Shown: piece after piece, positions 43,631 through 53,663 of the stretch | Position numbering within the stretch: the stretch's first letter is position 1 | How the letters are laid out: each line of letters opens with the position of its first letter | Assembly: GCA_028684065.1 (NCBI GenBank) | Contig: JAQUGO010000012.1 | Coordinates: 1-55,796 of the forward strand | Source: Sulfurospirillaceae bacterium | GTDB lineage: Bacteria > Campylobacterota > Campylobacteria > Campylobacterales > Sulfurospirillaceae | DNA: 55,796 nucleotides | Direction: 5' to 3' | Made by a program: the position numbers and the translations under genes | Notes under the pieces: generated by a model | Seen by the model: only the letters and a program-made list of their open reading frames with translations | Told to the model about the DNA's origin: nothing | The model's database searches: none

Positions 43631-45471
43631 CCTGATATCTCCTCATTATTAATTGTTTTAAGGTATCCATTATCATTTAAAAAGAGGTAAATTTCACCTA
43701 AGATATGCTTTTTTTCTTTTTCACTAATAATAGTAGATTTTTCTATACGATTATTAAGATTTTCTTGTACTTCTTTAATGTCATAATCCAAATCCTCTAA
43801 AATATCACTGATACTTTGAGATTCAAGCATATTTTCTACCACAAAGCCATCATCATCAATAATGATAGTAGCTTCAGTTGGATGCGTAAAAAGGTTGTGT
43901 TTCATGCCTAATACTTCTTGATAAGCTCCCACCAAGAAAAAGCCTAAGAAATAATCACGGTTTTTGATATCAACATCATGCAAGAATAGAGGCGTTTCGG
44001 TATTAAAACCAATTTCGCCATCACTATCACATGTGATATCCCACAAGGAAGCTGAACGTGTCGGTACTTCATCTAAGCGATCAAGCGGCATTACGGGGAA
44101 TGTCTGACCAATACCCCAAAAATCTGGTAAACTTTGAAATAAAGAAAAATTCACTAAATAGCGCTCTTGCACCCTATCTTGAATATCTAAAATTTCACTG
44201 AGTTTTTTATCCGCAATCAATCCCACAGCTTTTTTAATAATCAAATTGACCAAAACCTCAGTATTGGAACGATCCTGAAGATCAATATAACCTAAATCAA
44301 AGAGAGTTAACAAAGACTCCATATGATCAATACTATCGTGTAAAAATTCTAGTGCATTTTTACGGTTCATAGTTCCCAAAAGATCATATAATTCTTGAAC
44401 CAATGGTGGATTAATCTCTTTAAGATGCAATTTTTGATCTGTATATTCTTGTGAAAAAAGTTCTAAGACAGGTGCAACTAGGACAGCATGATGCGCTGCA
44501 ACAAAACGGCCTGATTCAATAAAAATATCAGGTTCGGCAACATTTTTTTGATTGGCAATATCTTTAAGTAAGTACACAACGTCGTTAGCATATTCGCTTA
44601 GGGTATAGTTTTTATGCAATGTCGTTTTATGCTGTGAATACTCAACAGCAAGGCCACCACCAAGGTTAATGGCTTTAAGATGTGTAGCACCCATACGGCA
44701 AAGCTCTGCATAGATATTCCCAGCTTCACGAAGCGCTTTTTTCAAAGGAGCAATGTCAGTAATTTGTGAGCCTATATGAAAATGAATCATGGTAAATCTA
44801 TCGAGTAAACCAGCATCTCGAATCATATTAACTGCTTCAAGAAGCTCTGTGGAAGTCAGTCCAAACTTTGAGTTGATACCACCACTTTTAGCCCAAATAC
44901 CAATGCCAGAACTATGCAAACGGATACGAAGCCCGATATTAGGAACACATCCAAATCTATCCTTGGCAATGCTAATGATGCTCTCTAATTCGTTAAGCCC
45001 TTCAATCGTTAACGTAATATTATGCCCCATCTCTGCGGCAATAAAACCAAGGGAAATCATCTCGTTGTCTTTAAACCCATTAACTGTTATATGGGCATGA
45101 GGGTTATTGTAAGCCATCGCCAAAATGAGTTCAGCCTTACTTCCAGCCTCCAAACCATAGTGGTATTTTTCTCCAAGAGAAACAAGGTTTTTCACAAAAT
45201 TAGGAAATTGATTTACCTTGAGGGGGTATACGGCATTGAAACTTCCCTCGTAGCCATACTCTTTTTTTGCATCTATAAAACTCTTATAAATCATACGAAT
45301 TTGTTTTTGAATAAGGTGAGGAAAACGTAAAAGAATAGGACCACGGATGCCATCTTTTCGTATTTCATGGACAATTTCAATTAATGAAGGTTCACATCCT
45401 GTATTGACTTTAACCTTTCCATCTTCAATAAAAAAATTATCATTTCCCCATGTTTTTATGCCATAATCCAA
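43627..45471 (-). CDS. speA: Biosynthetic arginine decarboxylase
   Basis: A 614-residue PLP-dependent decarboxylase making agmatine for polyamine synthesis. NAVYPLKVNQFPNFVKNLV carries the PLP lysine, LEAGSKAELILAMAY and FHIGSQITDI are conserved, and the second-domain cysteine region is at SLWDITCDSDGE. It is a little shorter than the E. coli enzyme (658). It lies between hisS (11-base gap) and cysE (4-base overlap). Confidence 0.94.
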   Translation of the reverse strand: MDYGIKTWGNDNFFIEDGKVKVNTGCEPSLIEIVHEIRKDGIRGPILLRFPHLIQKQIRMIYKSFIDAKKEYGYEGSFNAVYPLKVNQFPNFVKNLVSLGEKYHYGLEAGSKAELILAMAYNNPHAHITVNGFKDNEMISLGFIAAEMGHNITLTIEGLNELESIISIAKDRFGCVPNIGLRIRLHSSGIGIWAKSGGINSKFGLTSTELLEAVNMIRDAGLLDRFTMIHFHIGSQITDIAPLKKALREAGNIYAELCRMGATHLKAINLGGGLAVEYSQHKTTLHKNYTLSEYANDVVYLLKDIANQKNVAEPDIFIESGRFVAAHHAVLVAPVLELFSQEYTDQKLHLKEINPPLVQELYDLLGTMNRKNALEFLHDSIDHMESLLTLFDLGYIDLQDRSNTEVLVNLIIKKAVGLIADKKLSEILDIQDRVQERYLVNFSLFQSLPDFWGIGQTFPVMPLDRLDEVPTRSASLWDITCDSDGEIGFNTETPLFLHDVDIKNRDYFLGFFLVGAYQEVLGMKHNLFTHPTEATIIIDDDGFVVENMLESQSISDILEDLDYDIKEVQENLNNRIEKSTIISEKEKKHILGEIYLFLNDNGYLKTINNEEISG

Positions 45472-45482
45472 TGTCGTGCTCC

Positions 45483-46691
45483 TTAAAAATTCTCTAATTT
45501 AATACGTTGTTCTTCTTTACTTTCCAAATCTTTAATCCAAATGGTGCCATCTGCGAGTTCGTCTTCACCGATACATACACAAAATTTTACATAATTTTTA
45601 TCAGCATTCTTTAAATGTGATTTAAGTGATTTGGCCTCATAAAGTGTATGTACCACAAAGTTTTGACGTTTGGCAATGCTCAAACGATATGCGACTTCCA
45701 ATGCTTCTTCACATAGTGCACCAACATAATAGCCTTCACGCTTTGCCTCTGGCATCTTCACCAATTCCATCAAACGCTCAATTCCCATAGCAAAACCAAC
45801 ACCTGGCGTAGACTTACCATCTAAAAATTCGACCAGCCTATCATATCTTCCACCACCTGCAATCGCACTTTGTGCCCCAATGTCAGAACTAACAAACTCA
45901 AAGGCCGTTTTAGAATAATAATCAAGACCTCTCACCAACTTTGAATTGATGCTATAAGCAATACCAAAACTATCTAAAACACTCTTCAATACAGCAAAGT
46001 CAGTTGAACATTCTTCACACAAATTTTCCAAAAGCATCGGCGCATTGGACAGTAAAATACGACAATGTTCATTTTTACAATCCAAAACACGAATAGGATT
46101 AGTCAATTTACGTCTTTCACAATCTTCACATAAACCCTCGGTTTTATCTAAAAAACCAACCAACTGGGTACGGTAGGGCGGCATACAAACAGGACAACCC
46201 AAAGAATTTATCTCCAAAGTAAAGCCAATGCCTAAAGTTTTAAACATTTCACAAAGCATTAAAATAATTGTTGCATCTTCTCTAACATTAGCTTCGCCAA
46301 ATGTTTCTGCACCAAATTGATGAAATTGTCTTAAACGTCCTTTTTGAGGTCGCTCATAACGAAACATTGGGCCATGGTAAAAAAAGCGCCTAACGCCACC
46401 TGCTTTATCATATTTTTGTTGGATAAACGCCCTGACAACGCCAGCCGTTCCCTCTGGGCGCAAACAAACATCGTTTTCACCTTTATCAATAAACTGATAC
46501 ATTTCTTTGCCAACAATATCGCTACTCTCACCCACGCTTCGCTTAAACAAAGCCGTCTCTTCAAGAATAGGTGTTTCAATAAATAAAAATCCATAATTTT
46601 GGGCGATTTTGGTACACGTTTCAATCACATGTGTGTACACTTCACTGTTAGGACTAAGAGTGTCTTTCATTCCACGTAAAGCATTAATCAT
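45483..46691 (-). CDS. hisS: Histidyl-tRNA synthetase
   Basis: A 402-residue class II aminoacyl-tRNA synthetase. ALRGMKDTLSPNS, ETPILEETALFKRSVGESSDIV, LRPEGTAGVVRAFI, the histidine-specific LVRGLDYYSKTAFEF and GGRYDRLVEFLDGKSTPGVGFAMGIERL are diagnostic. A four-Cys-type insert (CPVCMPPYR with GLCEDCERRK, then CEECSTDF) fits a zinc-ribbon-like variant of the insertion. The ATG at 46691 is preferred (GAGGA 8 bases upstream) over an in-frame TTG at 46706. It overlaps tmk by 8 bases. Confidence 0.94.
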   Translation of the reverse strand: MINALRGMKDTLSPNSEVYTHVIETCTKIAQNYGFLFIETPILEETALFKRSVGESSDIVGKEMYQFIDKGENDVCLRPEGTAGVVRAFIQQKYDKAGGVRRFFYHGPMFRYERPQKGRLRQFHQFGAETFGEANVREDATIILMLCEMFKTLGIGFTLEINSLGCPVCMPPYRTQLVGFLDKTEGLCEDCERRKLTNPIRVLDCKNEHCRILLSNAPMLLENLCEECSTDFAVLKSVLDSFGIAYSINSKLVRGLDYYSKTAFEFVSSDIGAQSAIAGGGRYDRLVEFLDGKSTPGVGFAMGIERLMELVKMPEAKREGYYVGALCEEALEVAYRLSIAKRQNFVVHTLYEAKSLKSHLKNADKNYVKFCVCIGEDELADGTIWIKDLESKEEQRIKLENF

Positions 46692-47268
46692 ATAAAAATT
46701 CCTCAATCTGTTGGTATATCGTTTCTCGATCTAGTGCCGCATCCACTTCCAATACAGCGATGGGAAGAGCATGAATGATTTCGCGCATTATAGCTTGAAT
46801 CTGTAACAAATAGCTTACACCTCTTTTTTCAATCACATCATGCTCTTTTTCACTGAGCCTCGATGTGATTAATATCTCATTGGTTAAAAAAAGAACTATT
46901 TTATCGGGAAGCTCTTCATGTAGTGCAAAGCGATTAAGTCGTAATAAAAAATCTCTATCAACCAAAGGGTGATTGGCCACAGCATATGATATGCCAGAGA
47001 CAAAGCCTCTATCACTTATGACGGTATAAGTTTGCCTTTTTGTTTTTACAATGGTATCGTAATGTAAAGCACGGTCGGCTAGAAAAAGAAAGAGTTCTGC
47101 ATTAAAAGAATGAAGTTCTTCACCTTCAAGTAAAATATGTCGTAACTTTTGCCCTGTTCTTGTACCACCAGGCTCTTTGGTTGCGAGTACCTCTTTATGT
47201 CTCTGAGCAAAAAACTCTACTTGGGTACTTTTCCCGGTAGTATCAACACCTTCAAAAATTACATACAT
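46684..47268 (-). CDS. tmk: Thymidylate kinase
   Basis: A 194-residue P-loop kinase phosphorylating dTMP. YVIFEGVDTTGKSTQVEFFA (P loop), LATKEPGGTRTG and VISDRGFVSGISYA (DRx lid region) are characteristic. It is somewhat shorter than the E. coli enzyme. It overlaps coaD by 10 bases. Confidence 0.93.
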   Translation of the reverse strand: MYVIFEGVDTTGKSTQVEFFAQRHKEVLATKEPGGTRTGQKLRHILLEGEELHSFNAELFLFLADRALHYDTIVKTKRQTYTVISDRGFVSGISYAVANHPLVDRDFLLRLNRFALHEELPDKIVLFLTNEILITSRLSEKEHDVIEKRGVSYLLQIQAIMREIIHALPIAVLEVDAALDRETIYQQIEEFLYD

Positions 47269-47744
47269 GGTAAACTTTTTCGAAGTAAAGGCTGAATAAC
47301 ATGGGGAACAAGATGACTTACATTACCACCGTGTTTTAAAATAGAACGCACCACAGAAGAACTAATAAATGCATGTTCTAAACTTGGCATCAAATAAACA
47401 GTTTCTAATTCTTTCCATAACGATGAATTAGCGTAACCCATTTGAAGCTCATACTCAAAGTCACTTACAGCTCGAAGACCACGTATCATAACGTGTATAT
47501 TTTTAAATTGTGCAAAGGTGACTAAAAGACTATCAAAAGGTTCAACTTCAACACCATTAATATCTGCAATTGCTTCTTGAACCATCTTAACTCTTGTCTC
47601 AATACTAAATAAAGGACGTTTTTCTTCAGAAATAGCAACAGCTACAAGGACTTTGTCAAATAACATCTTTGCACGTCTAATAACATCTATATGCCCATTG
47701 GTAATAGGATCAAAAGTCCCAGGATAAATTGCTATTCTGCGCAT
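47259..47744 (-). CDS. coaD: Phosphopantetheine adenylyltransferase
   Basis: A 161-residue enzyme of coenzyme A synthesis. RIAIYPGTFDPITNGHIDVI with the TxGH nucleotidyltransferase motif, and LEHAFISSSVVRSILKHGGNV, are standard. The ATG at 47744 is chosen because GGAG lies 7 bases upstream; an upstream in-frame start at 47762 would add MGGSQP and deepen the overlap with ubiX. Confidence 0.94.
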   Translation of the reverse strand: MRRIAIYPGTFDPITNGHIDVIRRAKMLFDKVLVAVAISEEKRPLFSIETRVKMVQEAIADINGVEVEPFDSLLVTFAQFKNIHVMIRGLRAVSDFEYELQMGYANSSLWKELETVYLMPSLEHAFISSSVVRSILKHGGNVSHLVPHVIQPLLRKSLPCM

Positions 47745-48274
47745 TGGTTGGCTCCCTCCCATCGTTTAAAGAGTTGGTGTTCAATTCCTAATAAATCAAA
47801 CCATTTTCCTATTAAAAAATTTTCCATCTCTTCTAAAGTATTAATTTCAGCATAGTATCCTAATATGGGAGGAGCTATATGGATACCCAAACGAGAAAGT
47901 TTGAGCATATTTTCCAAAGCAATGGCCGAAAAAGGCATTTCACGAGGAGCCAATAGAAGAGGGTGCTTTTCTTTTATCATAACAGAAGCTGTTCGTGTGA
48001 GCAGATTATCCGCAATACCATAGGAAATTTTAGCTAGTGTATTCATACTGCATGGGATAATGGCCATACCATCGGATTTAAAAGAACCAGATGCAGTGAT
48101 GGCTCCAATGTTTTCATCGTCTAAAAAAGAGAGATTGTGTTCATTCTGAAAGACTCTCTTTGCATGTTCTGAGATAATGATATATTTTTCAATTTCCAAA
48201 GGCAACGCTTTAACAAATTTCAAGCCTAATTCAACGCCACTAGCACCACTAATACCTATAATTAAGCGTTTCAT
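47732..48274 (-). CDS. ubiX: Flavin prenyltransferase UbiX
   Basis: A 180-residue flavoprotein that prenylates FMN to make the cofactor of UbiD-type decarboxylases. LIIGISGASGVELGLKFV, GAITASGSFKSDGMAIIPCSMNTLAKISYG and LLAPREMPFSAIALENMLKLS are the family blocks. No ubiD gene is in the window. In Campylobacterota it may serve menaquinone-type (futalosine) synthesis or another decarboxylation. It overlaps flgA by 4 bases. Confidence 0.92.
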   Translation of the reverse strand: MKRLIIGISGASGVELGLKFVKALPLEIEKYIIISEHAKRVFQNEHNLSFLDDENIGAITASGSFKSDGMAIIPCSMNTLAKISYGIADNLLTRTASVMIKEKHPLLLAPREMPFSAIALENMLKLSRLGIHIAPPILGYYAEINTLEEMENFLIGKWFDLLGIEHQLFKRWEGANQCAE

Positions 48275-49178
48275 TCGACTATCATAACCTGATTAGTAGA
48301 AAGAATTTTTGCTTTCAATATTTTGCCTTGTTCTGTTTTAATTTTAACGATATCGCCGATATTCCCATCTTCAAGGAGTGTGGCTTGGACTTCAATCATT
48401 AAAGCTCCTTCTTTTAAATAGGCTTTAATACTATCTCTTTTGGAAACATCTTGCTTCTCCTCAAAAAAGTTTTCCATTAAAATCTGGCCCTCTTTGATAT
48501 AATTTTTAATCACTAAATTAGAAGGCATGAGACCTACAATTGTACGAGAGGAAAAGTTATCAAGTCCAATAGAAACCTGTTCATAATCATCAGTATCTAG
48601 GATTTTACCGTTAAGCAAATTATGTTTTGCTTTAAAGACGTCTACACTGGCTTGAAGCTCATAATTGACATAAAATTTTCGTTCTTTATTGCCTATTTGA
48701 AAAATGGCAACAAATGTTCCATTGCTTTTTTTGATTGCACTATCTTGGATTTGTACTGCGATTAATTTATAGCGAGCAAAATCTGAGGGAAGGGAAGTAC
48801 GAATAAAAATATGCGGTTTCTTTTCTATTTTTACAAAAGGAAACATTGCTTGAAATTTTTCCAAAAAAGCATTATTTAAGGCATCCTCTTGTCCCATCAT
48901 TTTACAATGGCGTTTAAAGATAACAACACCCTCTGTTACATCTATAACCGTTATGTTTTTATCTGAAAATGCCGCAATAAGTTGAGAAGTTGGAATCGTA
49001 TAGTGTACCCTGTCTTTTGGAATATTAACAATAGGGAAATTATCTTTAGTATTAAGACCAAAAAAAGTTGCATTAAGCATATCTGAGTCAATACAATAAT
49101 TTTTTTCAATATAAATTTTTGAATCAGCATATAAAGGGATTGTAGTAAAAAAAATAATGAGAAAAAAATAAGTAACTA

Positions 49179-49179
<1 letters not shown>
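48271..49179 (-). CDS. flgA: Flagellar P-ring assembly chaperone FlgA (start unclear)
   Basis: Residues after a signal-peptide-like [19 protein letters not shown] include a SAF-like region and a C-terminal domain ending [31 protein letters not shown], typical of FlgA, the periplasmic chaperone for P-ring assembly. The open frame continues upstream through tRNA-Gly, which cannot be coding. Between the mature tRNA end and the signal peptide no ATG, GTG or TTG exists in any frame. The coordinate given assumes an ATA start at 49177-49179; this is a guess. Two T runs (complement of 49147-49154 and 49162-49168) make a sequencing indel possible. Confidence 0.75.
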
Positions 49180-49253
<74 letters not shown>

Positions 49254-49265
49254 AAAACGGACGGA

Positions 49266-49294
49266 ATTTTACCAAAAAAAACCCTTTGTGTCAA
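49266..49294 (-). promoter_or_regulatory. tRNA-Gly promoter, TTGACA-17-TAAAAT
   Basis: On the minus strand, TTGACA (complement of 49289-49294) and TAAAAT (complement of 49266-49271) are separated by 17 bases, which is a near-consensus sigma-70 promoter, rare in a genome where -35 boxes are usually absent. The spacer contains the 3' arm and T8 tract of the upstream terminator. Confidence 0.75.
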
Positions 49295-49342
49295 ATTGTG
49301 ATATAAAGAACCATAATTTTATCACAATTTTATTTCAAAGGG
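49274..49342 (-). terminator. Two-tier terminator after the 541-residue chemoreceptor
   Basis: On the minus strand an outer stem CCCTTTG/CAAAGGG (49336-49342 with 49282-49288) encloses an inner 11-bp stem (49320-49330 with 49293-49303) and is followed by eight T (49274-49281). This is a classical intrinsic terminator in the direction of the chemoreceptor gene. Confidence 0.8.
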
Positions 49343-49350
49343 CTTAGGCT

Positions 49351-50976
49351 CTAAACCTTGAAAATATCAATCTCTTTTTGCAATTCATGAGTCGAATCAT
49401 TTAATTCTTTTGAAACAGTGATAAGATTGTCTGCTATTATTTTATTGTCATGGGCCAAATCAGTTGCTTTTTCAACACCACTTGTAAGTTCATCAATCTC
49501 TTTAGAAATACTTAACGCCTTTTCATAGGCAATATTTGTAATATCTAAACTTTTAGACGTTTTTTCTTTTGTTTCATTGGCCATTCCTGAAATTTTAATA
49601 GCATTATCGTTTAAATCAACAACTTTTTGACTATTTTCTTTAATATTTTCACTCGCACTTGAAACACTTTGAACAACAATACTAATCGTAGCATCAATTT
49701 CTGAAAGTGATTTTTGTGTGCGCTCAGCCAACTTTCGTACTTCATCAGCTACAACAGCAAATCCACGGCCATGTTCTCCAGCACGTGCCGCTTCAATGGC
49801 AGCATTAAGAGCTAAAAGGTTTGTTTGGTCAGCAATATCTTTAATCATTTCTAAAACAGAGCGTATTTGTGTTGTTTGTTCTGCTAAATCATGCATTTGA
49901 GATGAGATATGTTGTTCATCTTGGCTTACTTGATTGATATTATCAACGATATTATCCAATGTAGTAATCATCATATCCAACATCGTATAATCTTCTTTCA
50001 TATAAGTAGCAGATGTTTCAGCAATATTACGGGACTCTTGCAACTCCGTATTGATTTTCGTTGTTAATATTTTAACCGTCTCAACAATTTTATCTTGTTG
50101 CTGTGCAATACTTGTAATTTTATCTGAAGAAATTTGCATACTCTTATTAATCTCGGAATTTGAAGCCATTGTCATTTTTGCTTTTATAATCGCCTGTTGT
50201 AATGTTGCTAATAGAATATTAATATTAGTGCTAATATGGCCAATCTCATCATTAGCACAAACAAAAATAGGTCTATCTAAGGCTAAATCATTGGTAATAT
50301 CAGCAAGATGCTTACCAATACGCTCTATACGTTTAACAATGTAACGGCTGACACTCAGCAGTAAGCCTGAAGTAATAAGTAAAATCAAAATAGAAACAAT
50401 AATGACTATATAGAGATTTTTATCAAGCTTGGCACTAATTTCTATACTGATATCATGCACTCTTTGACTAGTGAATTTAGAAATATTATCAAAACGTTGA
50501 GAAATATACCGACAAGGAGCTTCCATTTCAACCGCCATATCGCCTATATCTTCTCTATTATCTTTCACATAGAGTTCATGTATTTTTTTAAAATTTGGTA
50601 CAATTTTCTCAGTATAGGCTTTATATGCTTCATTAAGATTTTGTTTTAAAGTTGGATCATCATAAAAATCACTCTTTAAGGCTTTTACAAAAAAATCATT
50701 CATCTTTTTTTCAGTAACAACGATGCGATCTCGGGCTTGGCCTGTTGGCAAAAATTCACTTGTTACGTGAATCAGATCATTTAATATTGTTTCAAAGGTA
50801 TTTTTTGCCATCGAAATTTCGTTATCAGGAACAACATTTTTTTGATAAATAGTTTCTAAAGAATTTTTTCCTATAACACTCGAACCAATACTCACATACG
50901 ATAGTATGGCCAATCCAAGAACTGTAAACATAGAGATAGAAAGGAGTTTTGTTGAAATAGTAAGGTTTTTAAACAT
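49351..50976 (-). CDS. Methyl-accepting chemotaxis protein with helical periplasmic sensor
   Basis: A 541-residue chemoreceptor. Membrane segments at about 10-32 and 190-212 enclose a 155-residue helical domain resembling four-helix-bundle sensors, with one cysteine ([12 protein letters not shown]). A HAMP region and a coiled coil follow, with the tip [20 protein letters not shown] and [19 protein letters not shown]. The tip is almost identical to those of the other two receptors in the window, so all should join the same arrays. The ligand is unknown. Confidence 0.92.
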   Translation of the reverse strand: MFKNLTISTKLLSISMFTVLGLAILSYVSIGSSVIGKNSLETIYQKNVVPDNEISMAKNTFETILNDLIHVTSEFLPTGQARDRIVVTEKKMNDFFVKALKSDFYDDPTLKQNLNEAYKAYTEKIVPNFKKIHELYVKDNREDIGDMAVEMEAPCRYISQRFDNISKFTSQRVHDISIEISAKLDKNLYIVIIVSILILLITSGLLLSVSRYIVKRIERIGKHLADITNDLALDRPIFVCANDEIGHISTNINILLATLQQAIIKAKMTMASNSEINKSMQISSDKITSIAQQQDKIVETVKILTTKINTELQESRNIAETSATYMKEDYTMLDMMITTLDNIVDNINQVSQDEQHISSQMHDLAEQTTQIRSVLEMIKDIADQTNLLALNAAIEAARAGEHGRGFAVVADEVRKLAERTQKSLSEIDATISIVVQSVSSASENIKENSQKVVDLNDNAIKISGMANETKEKTSKSLDITNIAYEKALSISKEIDELTSGVEKATDLAHDNKIIADNLITVSKELNDSTHELQKEIDIFKV

Positions 50977-51016
50977 TGAAACAGACCCTTTTAATGGTGA
51001 ATATTTTTGTTAGAAA

Positions 51017-51033
51017 TTAACATTAATTGTTAA
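51017..51033. promoter_or_regulatory. Dyad upstream of the 541-residue chemoreceptor
   Basis: TTAACATTAATTGTTAA has 6-bp perfect arms around TTAAT, 41 bases before the chemoreceptor ATG and close to the end of moeA. It may be an operator, or chance in an AT-rich gap. Confidence 0.3.
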
Positions 51034-51043
51034 GTTTACAATA

Positions 51044-52282
51044 CTAATTTTTAAAAAGCCCTTGATGTTCAGTTAAAAGTGGTTTAAATAAAAAAATATT
51101 TACCTTTTTACCCATCTCAATACTTGCCGTCTCTTCTGTTGTAATTAACAATGCATTACTATAATGCATGGGCGTTATCATTCCAGAGCCGTATTTATTG
51201 CTATTACAAACCTTAAATGTACCATTTTCATATAAACCTAAAACTAAATTTACACGCCCTGATTTAACTTTAAACATTTCCTGATTGATTGCTTGAATGA
51301 ACTGATAGTTAAAGTTTTTTTCACCTTGTAGTTTTTTTAATAAAGGAATTAAAAATAAAAAGGCATTCACATAAGCTGCAAGTGGATTGCCAGGAAGTGA
51401 TGCAACTATTGTTTTACCCATTTTCCCCAACATTGTTGGCTTTCCTGGTTTAATATTGATACCATGGAAAAGCGCTTCAAAGCCATTAGATTGGAGAGCT
51501 TTTTCAACATAATCAGCTTCTCCCATGCTTACACCACCGCTTGTCACAAGAGCATTGTAAGCTTTCATTTCCTCAAAATAGGCTGTTGCTTTTTCAAGAT
51601 TATCAGGTATCACCCCGCAATAATGTGCATCAAATCCATATTCTGTAAAAAGGGCAATGAGTGCTGTAGCATTAATATCATAGATTTCATTTTCATTGGC
51701 ACTATCCCATGGATTTTTAAGTTCATCGCCTGTCGAAAATACAGCAATCGAGAGTTTTTTATACACTTTAATATGTGTAATTCCCTGAGAAGCAAGCATT
51801 GCTAATGTGCTAGACGTGATATAACTACCTTCATGTAAAAGGATTAAACCTTCTTGTTGCTCTTCGCCTTTGAGACGCAGAGCATTTCCTTTCGTGACAT
51901 GCAAAGGAATATGAGTCGTTGTTTCAGTGTAAGCCAAGCAATCTTCAAAAGGTACTATAGTATCAACATCATCCGGTACTTTTGCACCTGTCATAATTTT
52001 ATAGCACTCATCTTTCTCTAAACAAGCTTCAACGATATTACCTGCTAAAATAGTTTTTTTAATGGTTAATATTTTATTACAATCACTGTGTTTAATCGCA
52101 AAGCCATCCATTGCTGCATTATTGTAAGAAGGTAAATTCTTTTGGCATACAATATCTTCTGCTAAAATTCTTCCTAATGCATGAAGTGTTGAAACCCATT
52201 CACTATCTTTCGTTCTATTACTGCTAAGAGTTAATGACAGTGTTATTGCTTCATCAAAACTTACAGTTGTCATTTTTGCCAT
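51044..52282 (-). CDS. moeA: Molybdopterin molybdotransferase MoeA
   Basis: A 412-residue enzyme inserting molybdate (or tungstate) into adenylylated molybdopterin. LPSYNNAAMDGFAI, IMTGAKVPDDVDTIVPFED, VAVFSTGDEL-like SIAVFSTGDELKNPW, LVTSGGVSMGEADYV, KPGKPTMLGKMGKTIVASLPGNPLAA are standard. GAGGAG is 6 bases from the ATG at 52282 and only 3 from that at 52285, so I favour the former. It directly follows murA. Confidence 0.93.
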   Translation of the reverse strand: MAKMTTVSFDEAITLSLTLSSNRTKDSEWVSTLHALGRILAEDIVCQKNLPSYNNAAMDGFAIKHSDCNKILTIKKTILAGNIVEACLEKDECYKIMTGAKVPDDVDTIVPFEDCLAYTETTTHIPLHVTKGNALRLKGEEQQEGLILLHEGSYITSSTLAMLASQGITHIKVYKKLSIAVFSTGDELKNPWDSANENEIYDINATALIALFTEYGFDAHYCGVIPDNLEKATAYFEEMKAYNALVTSGGVSMGEADYVEKALQSNGFEALFHGINIKPGKPTMLGKMGKTIVASLPGNPLAAYVNAFLFLIPLLKKLQGEKNFNYQFIQAINQEMFKVKSGRVNLVLGLYENGTFKVCNSNKYGSGMITPMHYSNALLITTEETASIEMGKKVNIFLFKPLLTEHQGLFKN

Positions 52283-52285
52283 CAT

Positions 52286-53548
52286 TTACTCCTCAAGACG
52301 TTTAATCTGTGCCCCTAATTTTGAAAATTTACCCTCTAAGTTCTCATAGCCTCGATCTAAATGGTAAATTCTATGTATTTTAGTTGTTCCATCAGCGACT
52401 AATGCTGCTAAAATAAGTGCTGAGCTTGCTCTTAAATCTGTTGCCATAACATCTGCCGCATTGAGTTTTGCTTTACCTTCAACGGTCGCACTATGCCCTT
52501 TGAGTTTAATATTAGCACCCATACGACTCAGCTCACTTACATGCATAAAACGATTTTCAAAAAGTCTCTCATCAATAATGCTTGTTCCCTTAGCTTGCGT
52601 ACATAACGCCATAAACTGAGCTTGTAAATCTGTAGGAAAACCTGGATATTCAGACGTTTCAATGTCTGATGGCAATTGCTTTTCACCAGGGTGAATGGTT
52701 AGAGTATCCCGCGTTTCATCAATTTTAAATCCCATTTGCTCCAATTTTAATGTCACTGCCTCAAGATGTTTAGGGTTAACATTGGTTAATGTAATCTTTG
52801 ATTTAGTAATGGCACCAGCACACAAATAGGTACCTGCTTCAATGCGATCTGGAATGACTTTAAAATCGGGAATATCAAGCAATTTTCCACCACTGCCAGC
52901 AATGATTAATTGTGATGTCCCTATACCTTCAATTTTTACACCAGCATCTGCTAAAATTTCACACACTTGAACCACTTCTGGCTCTTTCGCAACATTGACA
53001 AGTTTTGATGAACCATGAGCAAGGGCTGCTGCCATAATGATATTTTCACTTCCTGTAACGGTAACTTTATCAAAAATAATTGTTGCACCTTTGAGCCCTT
53101 TGGGCGCCTTAGCAACCACATAACCTTGTTTAATTTCGATAACTGCACCCATTTGTTCTAAGGCTTTTAAGTGTAAATCAATGGGGCGTTGTCCAATAGC
53201 ACAACCTCCCGGCAAGGAAACTTCACAATGTCCAAAACGAGCTAATAAAGGCCCTAACGTCAATATTGAAGCACGCATTTTGCGAACAATATCATAATTG
53301 GCACATGCCGAGTTTACCGTCGTTGAATCAATCTCTACTGTATTATTATTACATGTAGAAGTAGCCCCTAAATTGGTTAAAAGTTGCAACAATGTTTTTA
53401 CATCAGCCACTTCAGGTATATTGGTTATTGTAAGTTTTCTACTGGAGAGGAGGGTAAGTGCTAAAAGAGGAAGTGCGGCGTTTTTAGCTCCAGAGATAGA
53501 GACTGAACCACTTAATTTTTGTTTGCCTTGAATTGCTAAATAATGCAT
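52286..53548 (-). CDS. murA: UDP-N-acetylglucosamine 1-carboxyvinyltransferase
   Basis: A 420-residue enzyme performing the first committed step of peptidoglycan synthesis. [21 protein letters not shown] is present, as are [24 protein letters not shown], which contains the active-site Cys targeted by fosfomycin, and [16 protein letters not shown]. The stop codon abuts the moeA start, so the two are co-transcribed. Confidence 0.95.
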   Translation of the reverse strand: MHYLAIQGKQKLSGSVSISGAKNAALPLLALTLLSSRKLTITNIPEVADVKTLLQLLTNLGATSTCNNNTVEIDSTTVNSACANYDIVRKMRASILTLGPLLARFGHCEVSLPGGCAIGQRPIDLHLKALEQMGAVIEIKQGYVVAKAPKGLKGATIIFDKVTVTGSENIIMAAALAHGSSKLVNVAKEPEVVQVCEILADAGVKIEGIGTSQLIIAGSGGKLLDIPDFKVIPDRIEAGTYLCAGAITKSKITLTNVNPKHLEAVTLKLEQMGFKIDETRDTLTIHPGEKQLPSDIETSEYPGFPTDLQAQFMALCTQAKGTSIIDERLFENRFMHVSELSRMGANIKLKGHSATVEGKAKLNAADVMATDLRASSALILAALVADGTTKIHRIYHLDRGYENLEGKFSKLGAQIKRLEE

Positions 53549-53629
53549 TATTGTACATCCCTTATGAAATATGTGACAATTGTATAGAAAATATCATTAA
53601 ATTTTCTATGTAATGTGAATTAATTTTGG

Positions 53630-53635
53630 TAGAAT
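53630..53635 (+). promoter_or_regulatory. Possible -10 box for the GGDEF/PilZ-like gene
   Basis: TAGAAT lies 28 bases before the ATG at 53664, in the divergent gap with murA. Confidence 0.4.
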
Positions 53636-53663
53636 AGCTAAACTTCTATTTGTAAGGCCCTGC

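Noticed and set aside
49147-49168. A8 and A7 tracts in the flgA signal-peptide region as a phase-variable switch
   Set aside because: Runs of seven or eight are common in this AT-rich sequence and shorter than typical contingency tracts; an indel or unusual start codon is the simpler concern.
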